In this document: positions 13,991 through 20,218 of the stretch, one piece after another | Position numbering within the stretch: position 1 is the first letter of the stretch | Layout of the letters: every line of letters starts with the position of its first letter | Origin: an uncultured Eubacteriales bacterium | Lineage (GTDB): Bacteria > Bacillota > Clostridia > TANB77 > CAG-508 | NCBI GenBank assembly: GCA_902760765.1 | Contig: CACWHO010000003.1 | Coordinates: 1 to 20,218, forward strand | Length of the DNA stretch: 20,218 nucleotides | Direction: 5' to 3' | The notes under the pieces: model-generated | Databases searched by the model: none | The model's input: only the letters and a program-made list of their open reading frames with translations | Told to the model about the DNA's origin: nothing | Position numbers and translations under genes: made by a program

Positions 13991-15688
13991 ATGAAGCTAA
14001 AAGAAAAAATGTCTAATTTAAAAGACAAATTCAAATTTTTATTTAGCAAATATCCTATAACATTATTAGCAATTTGTTTTGGAACAATATTTGCTATGCT
14101 TGTTGTCAATGACGTAATTAACTTAAAATACAATACAATAAAGTCTATATTTGCATCTACAATAACTATAGCAGTTGGTTCTTTTGCAATTGGAGTATAT
14201 GCTGAAAAGAAACCAACAAAAGTATTATTAAATATTATAAATATAGCAATTGCAATAGCATTTGGTGCACTTTTAATCAATTTTCAAAATACATTAAATA
14301 GTCTAGTTATGAGAATCATAATATGTTATAACTTAACATGTTTCTTACTAGGAGTCTATAAAATAATAAAAAATTTAGAAGTAAGTTTATCAGAATATAT
14401 TTTGAAAGTAACAATAAATCTACTAAAAGCAACTATTATTTATGGAATATTAGCATTGGGAATCTTAGCTATAATTTATGTTCTGGATATTTTAATGTCA
14501 ACACATTTTTCTAGACATTTGCTATCATATCTTGAAATAGGATTGGTAGGTCTTTTCTATATACCACAATGTTTAAATTCATTGTTAAATATAGACAAAG
14601 AAGTAGAAAACTTCTTCAAAATAATTACAAAAAATGTATTAATGCCTTTATTAATAATTACATTTATAATTATATATGCATATATAACAAAAATACTTGT
14701 TTTGAAAAATATGCCTAAAAATCAAGTATTCATGATATTATCCGTTTTATTTGTAATTGGATTTTTTATTTGGACTGTTATGCAATATTTTAAAGATGAT
14801 GGCATAATGTATAAAATAAGCACAAAAATTCCTTATGTATTTATACCATTCATTATTTTACAAATAATTGCAATGAACATAAGAGTTAGCAAGTTTGGTT
14901 TAACACCAACTAGGTACATGGGTTATGTATTGATTATATTTGAAATTATTTATCTATTGATGTATTTGTTTAAAAAAGAAAAAATAAGCAATATAATAAT
15001 TGTAGCAAATATAATTATAATACTTGCAGTACTTGTTCCATTCGTAAATATGTATGATGTAACAGAAGCTTGGGAACTTAATATTTTAAAACAATATAAC
15101 CCAAATGTAGAATTATCAGATAATGAAATTACAAAAATTAGAGGAGCATATTATTATTTAACATCAAATAATTCTAAAAAAGCTAATAAATATATGGAAG
15201 AAAATTTATCTGCAAAAGATATTGCAATAATTCAAAATTCATCTGCATATACTGTAGATGAAAATATAGACTATTCTGAAAATACTTCTTTAAACAATAG
15301 CAATAAAAATGATACTATTTCCTTTGATTATAACAATAGTACAGAAATGACAGTTAATGTTGAAGGATATAAAATAATGCATAAAACAATCTTTGCAAAT
15401 AAGGAATATGAAAGTAATACAATTGACCTTAATACAGCATTTACAAATCTAACATTTTATGAAATTCAAGATAATAATGAAATTACAATTATAAAAAATG
15501 TAAACATACAAAAACAGATTATGGACTATATTAATAAAAGCCAAAACGAATATAATCCTACACTTGAAAAAGAAATAGTCTTAAATGAAAATCAAAAATT
15601 AATTATTAATGAATTAAATATCAAAACTGATAAAAAATTAGAGAAATGTTACTATTTCTATATTTATGCAGTACTACTTGAAAAATAA
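13991..15688 (+). CDS. DUF4153-like polytopic membrane protein
   Basis: The 565-residue protein has a short cytoplasmic N-terminus and about ten hydrophobic segments between residues 17 and 352. A soluble C-terminal domain of about 200 residues (365-565) follows. The switch from membrane to soluble part reads NMYDVTEAWELNILKQYNP and then KIRGAYYYL, an arrangement I associate with DUF4153 proteins of Firmicutes; that assignment is from memory and moderate. No catalytic motif is recognised. GGGAGGAG (13977-13984) is a very strong ribosome binding site 6 bases before the ATG. It is followed after 89 bases by the sigma-factor fusion gene on the same strand. The gap contains an ECF-type promoter, and the downstream gene 17528 shares a leader motif with this one. 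A partner role in envelope sensing is possible but only inferred from position. Confidence 0.65.
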   Translation: MKLKEKMSNLKDKFKFLFSKYPITLLAICFGTIFAMLVVNDVINLKYNTIKSIFASTITIAVGSFAIGVYAEKKPTKVLLNIINIAIAIAFGALLINFQNTLNSLVMRIIICYNLTCFLLGVYKIIKNLEVSLSEYILKVTINLLKATIIYGILALGILAIIYVLDILMSTHFSRHLLSYLEIGLVGLFYIPQCLNSLLNIDKEVENFFKIITKNVLMPLLIITFIIIYAYITKILVLKNMPKNQVFMILSVLFVIGFFIWTVMQYFKDDGIMYKISTKIPYVFIPFIILQIIAMNIRVSKFGLTPTRYMGYVLIIFEIIYLLMYLFKKEKISNIIIVANIIIILAVLVPFVNMYDVTEAWELNILKQYNPNVELSDNEITKIRGAYYYLTSNNSKKANKYMEENLSAKDIAIIQNSSAYTVDENIDYSENTSLNNSNKNDTISFDYNNSTEMTVNVEGYKIMHKTIFANKEYESNTIDLNTAFTNLTFYEIQDNNEITIIKNVNIQKQIMDYINKSQNEYNPTLEKEIVLNENQKLIINELNIKTDKKLEKCYYFYIYAVLLEK

Positions 15689-15696
15689 TATTTATA

Positions 15697-15722
15697 TGTA
15701 ACTTTTTAGATTTTTAATCGTA
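15697..15722 (+). promoter_or_regulatory. ECF-sigma-type promoter of the sigma fusion gene (likely autoregulated)
   Basis: TGTAAC (15697-15702) and CGTA (15719-15722) are separated by 16 bases. This closely matches the ECF pattern AAC-n16-CGT (B. subtilis SigW: TGAAAC-n16-CGTA). CGT is rare in non-coding DNA here. The predicted transcript start lies about 50 bases before the sigma gene. ECF sigma factors usually transcribe their own gene, so the position fits; the recognition itself is inferred. Confidence 0.6.
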
Positions 15723-15777
15723 TTATATATGTAAAACAAATTTAAAGTATATATAAAAACTTAGAATGGAGTTACAT

Positions 15778-17460
15778 ATGGAAGATAAAGAATTATACAG
15801 AAATTTTCTAAATGGTGATGAAAATGCTTTACAAGAAATTATCAAAAAATATAAAAATAATTTAATATATTTCATAAATAAATATGTAAAAAATCTTGAT
15901 ACAGCAGAAGATATTTTTCAAGATACTATAATATATATTTTAGAACATAAAGACTCATATAATTTTAATTATTCTTTTAAAACATACTTATATTTGATTG
16001 CAAAATCAAGAGCATTAGACTATTTAAAACATGAAAAATTTATTGAGCAAATAGATGATGGTAAAGAATTTAAAGATGAACATTCTCTTGAAGAAAAAGT
16101 ATTTGCAAAATTTGAATATGAAGAACTAATAAATTTGATAGACAAATTGCCAGATGACTATAAAATGGCAATTTATCTATCTCAAATTGAAGGATTTAGC
16201 TATAAAGAAACAGCCAAATTAATGGACAAGACTGAAAATCAAGTTAAATTATTAATACATAGAGCACGCAAAAAGCTTAAAGCAAGTATTAAATCAGGTA
16301 CTTCAAATATTTATAAATCAAAAGTTGCAATGATAAAACAACTATCATTTAAAGATAGAGGAGTAGAGTTGAAAGAAAAGAATCTTCAAAAAATGATTAT
16401 TTTAATTTTGCTTATAATAATACTATCTTCAGGAATTGTTTATGGAGCTGTAAAAATTGTACAAAAATTTACAGGAAAAGCTAAAATGGAACCAACATAT
16501 ACGAGTCAAATTTCAACAATAGATAGTAATAAAGTATGGGTTGGAACATTTAATTTAGTTTGGAATGATTTTATGGACAATATTGTAAAAGGTCCAATAA
16601 AATTTGAAGATGGAGATTCAAAACTTGCTGATGAATTAAATAAACAAACATTTAAAATAGACCAGTTATCAGAAGATTCATATTTTAAAATAAGTGGACC
16701 ATCTTATGGAACAGATTTAAAAAGTCAAATTGAAAATGGTATTAAAAATAAATTTAATGAAGAGAGCACATTAGTTGATAAAATTGATTGGAATGACCCA
16801 AATGGATATGTTTTATATGCAATGCTAAAAAAACAATTTAACTTTTTAGAACCATTTTCTACAGCTATGGGAAGTATGGAATTTGGAGATGCTGGAACAA
16901 AAGTTAAATGTTTTGGTGTAGATAGTAGTAATAATCTGGTTGCTAAGAAAAATGTTGAAGTGCTATTTTATAATTCAAAAGATGATTTTGCTATAAAATT
17001 GAAAACAAAAGAAGAGGAAGAGGTAGTATTATACAAAACTACCGGAGAAGGAAAATCTTTTGAAGAAAATTATAATGAATTGATAAATAGGGGAAAAAAT
17101 TATTCTGAAAATAAAGAATTTGGAGAAAATGATATATTACGAATACCTTTTATAAAGGTTAATGATGAAATAAATTATGATGAATTATGTGGAAGATACA
17201 TAAAGGGGAGTGACTACTACATAAAACAAGCCTTACAAACAATTGATTTTGAACTTAATAATGTAGGTGGAAGTGTTAAAAGTGAGGCAGTAATTGATGC
17301 AACACAAAAATCCGCTAGCTTATTTGATATTATTGAATCTAGAAAATTTATATTTGATAGTGATTTCATTTTATACTTAAAAGAAGAAAACAAAGATAAA
17401 CCATATTTTGCACTAAAAGTTGACGATGCAGAAGTTTTAGTGCCTGCAGAAGAAAATTAA
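15778..17460 (+). CDS. ECF-type sigma factor fused to a membrane-anchored extracytoplasmic (serpin-like?) domain
   Basis: The 560-residue protein has three parts. Residues 1-170 are an ECF sigma factor: region 2 with YVKNLDTAEDIFQDTIIYIL and SFKTYLYLIAKSRALDYLK, and region 4 with LPDDYKMAIYLSQIEGFSYK, then ETAKLMDKTENQVKLLIHRA. Residues 206-230 form one transmembrane helix. Residues 252-560 would lie outside the cell. That domain resembles serpins in segment order: VLYAMLKKQFNFLEPFSTAM (345-364) like the LVNAIYFKGKW strand, FELNNVGGSVKSEAV (491-505) like the VEVNEEGTEAAAA hinge, a loop of about 25 residues, then FIFDSDFILYLKEE (524-537) like FxADHPFLFFIRD. The hinge lacks the small residues of inhibitory serpins. 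The start is ATG 15778, because GGAG (15768-15771) precedes it by 6 bases. No separate anti-sigma factor is adjacent. The sigma part is certain; serpin similarity is by eye. Confidence 0.85.
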   Translation: MEDKELYRNFLNGDENALQEIIKKYKNNLIYFINKYVKNLDTAEDIFQDTIIYILEHKDSYNFNYSFKTYLYLIAKSRALDYLKHEKFIEQIDDGKEFKDEHSLEEKVFAKFEYEELINLIDKLPDDYKMAIYLSQIEGFSYKETAKLMDKTENQVKLLIHRARKKLKASIKSGTSNIYKSKVAMIKQLSFKDRGVELKEKNLQKMIILILLIIILSSGIVYGAVKIVQKFTGKAKMEPTYTSQISTIDSNKVWVGTFNLVWNDFMDNIVKGPIKFEDGDSKLADELNKQTFKIDQLSEDSYFKISGPSYGTDLKSQIENGIKNKFNEESTLVDKIDWNDPNGYVLYAMLKKQFNFLEPFSTAMGSMEFGDAGTKVKCFGVDSSNNLVAKKNVEVLFYNSKDDFAIKLKTKEEEEVVLYKTTGEGKSFEENYNELINRGKNYSENKEFGENDILRIPFIKVNDEINYDELCGRYIKGSDYYIKQALQTIDFELNNVGGSVKSEAVIDATQKSASLFDIIESRKFIFDSDFILYLKEENKDKPYFALKVDDAEVLVPAEEN

Positions 17461-17479
17461 AAAATATTTTGATAATATT

Positions 17480-17500
17480 AATAAAACTTATTAAGAAATA
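17480..17500 (+). repeat. Leader motif, copy 2 (shared with 13956-13976)
   Basis: Twenty of 21 bases match copy 1. This copy lies 28 bases before the start of the gene at 17528, while copy 1 lies 15 bases before its gene. See copy 1 for possible roles. Confidence 0.45.
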
Positions 17501-17527
17501 TTATTAAAATTTAAAAAGGAGAACTTT

Positions 17528-18463
17528 ATGAAAAAGAAATATTTATATATCATTTTATTAATATGTATAATTGTTATAATTGCAATAGGATATTTTTTCT
17601 TTAAAAAATCAAACAAATTACAAAATACTGAAAACACTATATTTACAAATGCTGAAATACAAGAAAAATCTAATTTAAATGATATTGTTGTAATCAAAAA
17701 TGGAAGAATAGAAAACGAAAATTTAATTGATGATTTTATAAATTCAGATAGTTCTCAAAATAACAAACTTGAAATAATACAAGATAATGATAAAATAATT
17801 GTTGAATCTATAAAACCGGAAATATCTGAAAATCCAAGTAATGATGTTATGGTTAATATTACAGCAAATGCAGGAGATGGAAGTGTAGAAAGTAACAAAA
17901 AAATCTACGGATACTATATATTAATAGTTAATGGAAAGCAAAATGGAGAATATGATAAGTGGCAATTCTCAATTAAAAGAAGTGTAAGCAATAATGAAGT
18001 CACATTATATTTTGATGCACCATTGGTTGAGTTTACTGAAATTCCAACTATTTGTAAATATAGTTTAGAATCATCAAACTATAAGAAAAAATTTGATTTA
18101 AAATATAATCAAAGAAAAGACATGGGCATTTATGAAATATATGATACAGGAGATTTTAAAATAAAAACATTTGGTGGAAATGTAAATGTTATTATAGATA
18201 ATAATACTTATGAACTCAAAACAGCTTTAGAAAACAAAATTTTAAATTATAATGATATTATTGAACAAGCAAAAATTGATGCTAAGTATGGTATTTGTTC
18301 TTTCGATACTTATGTGGATGGTGGAAGTTCTGAATATTACTATTACGTGGATATAAATAATCACTATACAATTTTAAAATTGAATACATTAGATGGTGAC
18401 AAAGATTTAGTAATTGGATTTGAAGGGCCAATATTAGATAAATACAAGGAACAATCAAAATGA
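17528..18463 (+). CDS. Membrane-anchored secreted protein of unknown function
   Basis: I do not recognise this 311-residue protein. Residues 1-4 are basic and about 5-24 form a strongly hydrophobic helix (YLYIILLICIIVIIAIGYFF) ending in FKK. There is no lipobox Cys, so it is likely an uncleaved N-terminal anchor with the rest outside the cell. The remainder is rich in Asn, Lys, Asp and Tyr and looks beta-rich: IYGYYILIVNGKQNGEYDKW, EVTLYFDAPLVEF and SSEYYYYVDINNHYTILKL. AAAAAGGAG (17514-17522) is the ribosome binding site. It begins 67 bases after the sigma fusion gene and is followed by a strong terminator, so it is probably the last gene of that unit and may be a target or partner of the sigma-linked sensor. 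Confidence 0.7.
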   Translation: MKKKYLYIILLICIIVIIAIGYFFFKKSNKLQNTENTIFTNAEIQEKSNLNDIVVIKNGRIENENLIDDFINSDSSQNNKLEIIQDNDKIIVESIKPEISENPSNDVMVNITANAGDGSVESNKKIYGYYILIVNGKQNGEYDKWQFSIKRSVSNNEVTLYFDAPLVEFTEIPTICKYSLESSNYKKKFDLKYNQRKDMGIYEIYDTGDFKIKTFGGNVNVIIDNNTYELKTALENKILNYNDIIEQAKIDAKYGICSFDTYVDGGSSEYYYYVDINNHYTILKLNTLDGDKDLVIGFEGPILDKYKEQSK

Positions 18464-18520
18464 ATTATGATTGGACTAAAAATCAAAATTTTATTGTTAA
18501 AATCATAATTTAATTTATAA

Positions 18521-18574
18521 AAAAACAATATTTTAAAGTAATTTTAAATGCTTTAAAATATTGTTTTTCCTTTT
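18521..18574 (+). terminator. Strong hairpin terminator
   Basis: AAAAACAATATTTTAAAG (18521-18538) and CTTTAAAATATTGTTTTT (18551-18568) form a perfect 18-bp stem with a 12-base loop, followed by CCTTTT. It closes the 13991-18463 gene group. The stem is AT-rich and symmetrical, so it may work in both directions. Confidence 0.8.
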
Positions 18575-18598
18575 ATCTAAAAATAAAACCATTTATAT

Positions 18599-18671
18599 AA
18601 AATTATAGACATTTTATTTTTTTATATATATAATTAAATCAACAAGAGAAAATTATAGATTATATTATAAT
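18599..18671 (+). promoter_or_regulatory. Upstream region of the LytTR gene: direct repeats and TATAAT
   Basis: AAAATTATAGA occurs at 18599-18609 and again at 18649-18659, exactly 50 bases apart. A perfect TATAAT (18666-18671) follows, 21 bases before the LytTR ATG. No -35 box lies at 17 bases (CAAGAG), so the promoter may need an activator. The second repeat copy sits in the -10/-35 spacer. The repeats do not match the classical LytTR site, and a further 12-base copy at 19731-19742 cautions that they may be chance. Confidence 0.35.
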
Positions 18672-18692
18672 ATATTACAAGGAAGAAATTTA

Positions 18693-19148
18693 ATGGATAT
18701 TCATATAAATAAAACCGAAAACCAAAATTTAAATAATGATGAATTTAATATAAATATTGAAACCTCGAAAGACAATAAAAATATTGAAAGTTTGATTGAA
18801 TATATAGAAAACTTTGATAATCAAAAAATATTTGTATATGATGATTATAATATGATACAAATAAATATTGATGATATTATGTATTTTTATAGTGATGGCA
18901 ACTACAATTTTTGTAAAACCAAAAATAAAAAATATCGTGTAAAAGGAAAATTATATGAAATAGAAAAGAAAAGCAATAATTTTTTGAGAATATCAAAAGG
19001 TTGCATAATAAATATAAAACAAGTCAAAAGCTTTGACATTGGTCAAAATAGAAATGTGCTTGTAAGGTTTTATGATGATTCTGAGCAATATGTTTCAAGA
19101 AGAAAAATAAAAGAAGTAATGAACTATTTAGATGAAAGAATGATATAA
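18693..19148 (+). CDS. Stand-alone LytTR-type DNA-binding regulator
   Basis: The 151-residue protein has a C-terminal LytTR domain (about residues 48-148). Its parts are MIQINIDDIMYFYSDGNYNF, KYRVKGKLYEIEKKSNNFLR, ISKGCIINIKQVKSF and the final strand DDSEQYVSRRKIKEVMNYL. The first 45 residues are polar, Asn-rich and not a receiver domain, so it is not a two-component response regulator. Free LytTR proteins are often controlled by a membrane protein encoded next to them, as in the streptococcal LytTR systems (HdrR/HdrM, BrsR/BrsM) and LytTR-DUF3021 pairs. Here a small membrane protein follows 42 bases downstream. AAGGAAG (18680-18686) lies before the ATG. The target genes are unknown; autoregulation is usual in the family. 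Confidence 0.85.
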   Translation: MDIHINKTENQNLNNDEFNINIETSKDNKNIESLIEYIENFDNQKIFVYDDYNMIQINIDDIMYFYSDGNYNFCKTKNKKYRVKGKLYEIEKKSNNFLRISKGCIINIKQVKSFDIGQNRNVLVRFYDDSEQYVSRRKIKEVMNYLDERMI

Positions 19149-19190
19149 CTGCTTTCATATTAAGCAAAGCAAGAAAGGGTTGAATTTAAT

Positions 19191-19481
19191 ATGAATTTTT
19201 TTAAAAAATATTATATTTATTTTATTGAACTAATACTTGGAAACATTGCATTTAACGTATTTTTTTCAATAATAAAAACATTGACATTTAAAAATATTGG
19301 GGAAAATAAAGAAACATTTATTAACATATTTAAAATGTCATTTTCTGAAACTTTGATAGTATATATAATAATTTACATAATATTTGCCATAATACAAATT
19401 TTATATGATAAATCAATAGTAAATAAGCTTAATAATAAATTAGAAAAAGCAAGGGAAGGGGGGAATAGTAATGAAAAATAA
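19191..19481 (+). CDS. Small two-helix membrane protein, possible LytTR partner
   Basis: The 96-residue protein has hydrophobic helices at about 10-30 and 50-73, with a polar loop between them (KNIGENKETFIN) and a charged, probably cytoplasmic C-terminus (NNKLEKAREGGNSNEK). I see no family match beyond a loose resemblance to half of a DUF3021-type protein. Its position directly after a free LytTR regulator suggests that it holds or inhibits that regulator at the membrane, as known for HdrM/BrsM; this is inference from context. AAAGGG (19174-19179) precedes the ATG. Its last 11 bases overlap the start of the next gene. Confidence 0.7.
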   Translation: MNFFKKYYIYFIELILGNIAFNVFFSIIKTLTFKNIGENKETFINIFKMSFSETLIVYIIIYIIFAIIQILYDKSIVNKLNNKLEKAREGGNSNEK

Positions 19482-19719
19482 GAAAATAATAATTATATTT
19501 GTAATAATTATATTAGCAGTTGCAATTATATTTGGTGTTTTGAGAGCAAAATATAATGAAAACTATCTTTATGATGAAAATGGAACTATTGTTGATGGTA
19601 AAAGTGATTTAATTAATAATATAAAATCTACAGAAGATAAGAATGAGAGAAAAAATAAAATTGATTTTTTCCTTAAAGGTAATGTAATAACACAAGATGA
19701 AGCAAATGAATTGTATTAA
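19471..19719 (+). CDS. Small single-pass membrane protein of unknown function
   Basis: The 82-residue protein has a basic start (MKNKK), one helix at about residues 5-24 (IIIIFVIIILAVAIIFGVLR) and a polar C-terminal part of about 55 residues, probably outside the cell. The end, DFFLKGNVITQDEANELY, looks like a short-C-terminal-domain-like helix-turn (SHOCT-like), though I cannot confirm that. It overlaps the preceding membrane-protein gene by 11 bases, and a very G-rich ribosome binding site (AGGGGGG, 19457-19463) precedes the ATG, pointing to coupled expression. A terminator follows, so it ends the LytTR operon. Confidence 0.7.
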   Translation: MKNKKIIIIFVIIILAVAIIFGVLRAKYNENYLYDENGTIVDGKSDLINNIKSTEDKNERKNKIDFFLKGNVITQDEANELY

Positions 19720-19741
19720 GCTAATTGAGTGAAAATTATAG

Positions 19742-19769
19742 AGAGCCAGAATAAAATCTGGCTCTTTTT
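19742..19769 (+). terminator. Rho-independent terminator of the LytTR operon
   Basis: AGAGCCAGA (19742-19750) and TCTGGCTCT (19757-19765) form a perfect 9-bp stem, GC-rich for this DNA, with a 6-base loop and a run of five T (19765-19769). Confidence 0.92.
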
Positions 19770-19794
19770 AAAAGTTATGTTTTATTTAAAATAG

Positions 19795-20132
19795 TTGACA
19801 AATTATAAAAAATATATAAGTAATATTTTTAAAGAAGGAGAACTTGATGAGAAAACTTCTGTCGGGATTTCCGACAAAATGTACTGGAGTCAAATAGATT
19901 AGATGAACAATTAGAAAATGGAGAAGCAAAAGAAGTTATAAAAGTCATAGTTCACTATTATAAAGCATTAGATTTATTAGAAGAATATGACAATAATAAA
20001 ATAAAAAATAAAAAAGGATTTTCAAATTCAAAAATGATTGAATATACTGATTGTAGAGAAGTTATAGATAATTTGAAATATAGTATGAGTAAAGGAAAAG
20101 ATTTTGTGCAAAGTCTTTATTTTAAATTTTGA
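19795..20132 (+). pseudogene. Decayed RhuM-Fic/DOC family gene (two segments, frameshifted)
   Basis: Two frames together read as parts of a RhuM-Fic/DOC protein. From 19801 the first frame gives YKKYISNIFKEGELDEKTSV, as in the RhuM N-terminal domain, and continues to about 19881. The reading then shifts frame and gives VLESNRLDEQLENGEAKEVI, then HYYKALDLLEEYDNN and YTDCREVIDNLKYSM, the linker between RhuM and Fic domains in this family. It ends at TGA 20130-20132 after SKGKDFVQSLYFKF, without any Fic active site. More than 100 residues between the two parts and the whole Fic domain are missing. Family assignment is from memory of such sequences. An apparent AAGGAG plus ATG at 19835-19849 is part of the old coding sequence (KEGELDE) and opens only 16 codons. 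No start codon with independent support is present, so it is very probably dead. Confidence 0.65.
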
Positions 20133-20198
20133 CTTTAAATAGGGAATTGTACAGAATCTTATATACAACATTGCACAAAATCAAAGTTTTGCGCAAAA
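20100..20198. repeat. Cluster of three TTTTGYGCAA motifs with inverted repeats
   Basis: GATTTTGTGCAA (20100-20111) is inverted exactly as TTGCACAAAATC (20171-20182). TTTTGCGCAAAA (20187-20198) is a perfect palindrome with the same core. The left copy overlaps the point where the RhuM-Fic remnant stops resembling its family. The inverted pair could be ends of a small element or recombination scar, or the three sites could bind a regulator of the gene beyond the window. AAGGAATAGGAG (20198-20209) at the very end looks like a ribosome binding site for a gene starting outside. Confidence 0.55.
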
Positions 20199-20218
20199 AG
20201 GAATAGGAGTAAAATATA

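Noticed and set aside
17528..17610. Lipoprotein signal with Cys at LLIC
   Set aside because: The residues after the Cys are a continuous hydrophobic stretch and not a processed lipoprotein start, so a plain membrane anchor is more likely.
19795..19849. A promoter (TTGACA) and gene start (AAGGAG with ATG at 19847)
   Set aside because: The ATG opens only 16 codons, no good -10 box lies at the right distance, and the same bases read in another frame as a RhuM protein segment, so this is a decayed coding sequence.

Overview
The window is very AT-rich, with almost no CG-containing codons, AAGGAG-type ribosome binding sites and TAA/TAG/TGA all used as stops. It carries a dipicolinate synthase subunit and a SpoVB-type flippase, so the host is probably an endospore-forming, low-GC Firmicute, most likely a member of the Clostridia. 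I see no rRNA, tRNA, CRISPR array or complete insertion sequence.

Left part (1-8124), cell envelope: the end of a GH25 lysozyme, a GtrA-like flippase subunit, a long hairpin element with a GC-rich loop, a GtrB/DPM1-like glycosyltransferase, a convergent YoeB/YefM-type toxin-antitoxin pair, a complete dTDP-L-rhamnose operon (rmlD-rmlA-rmlC-rmlB), and a secreted/membrane DUF2207 protein whose Gly-rich tail looks frameshifted. The GtrA/GtrB pair and the rml genes together suggest decoration of a surface glycan from undecaprenyl-linked and nucleotide-activated sugars.

Middle (8180-13831), sporulation and housekeeping: on the minus strand, dipicolinate synthase subunit B (with no dpaA beside it) followed by a SpoVB/MurJ-superfamily flippase; on the plus strand, oligoendopeptidase F with its own promoter, then a monocistronic 123-aa orphan gene with CG-richer codon use. 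A bidirectional terminator separates the orphan from a Xer-type tyrosine recombinase on the minus strand.

Right part (13991-20218), signalling at the membrane: a DUF4153-like polytopic protein, a one-polypeptide fusion of an ECF sigma factor with a transmembrane helix and a large extracytoplasmic domain that looks serpin-like to me, and a membrane-anchored secreted protein. An ECF-type promoter (TGTAAC-N16-CGTA) lies directly before the sigma gene and suggests autoregulation. After a strong terminator comes a second small system: a stand-alone LytTR regulator with two small membrane proteins, closed by another terminator. The window ends in a decayed RhuM-Fic/DOC gene and a cluster of TTTTGYGCAA motifs.

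The best candidate for an undescribed system is the sigma-TM-ectodomain fusion with its neighbours at 13991-18463. The LytTR/small-membrane-protein set at 18693-19719 is second.
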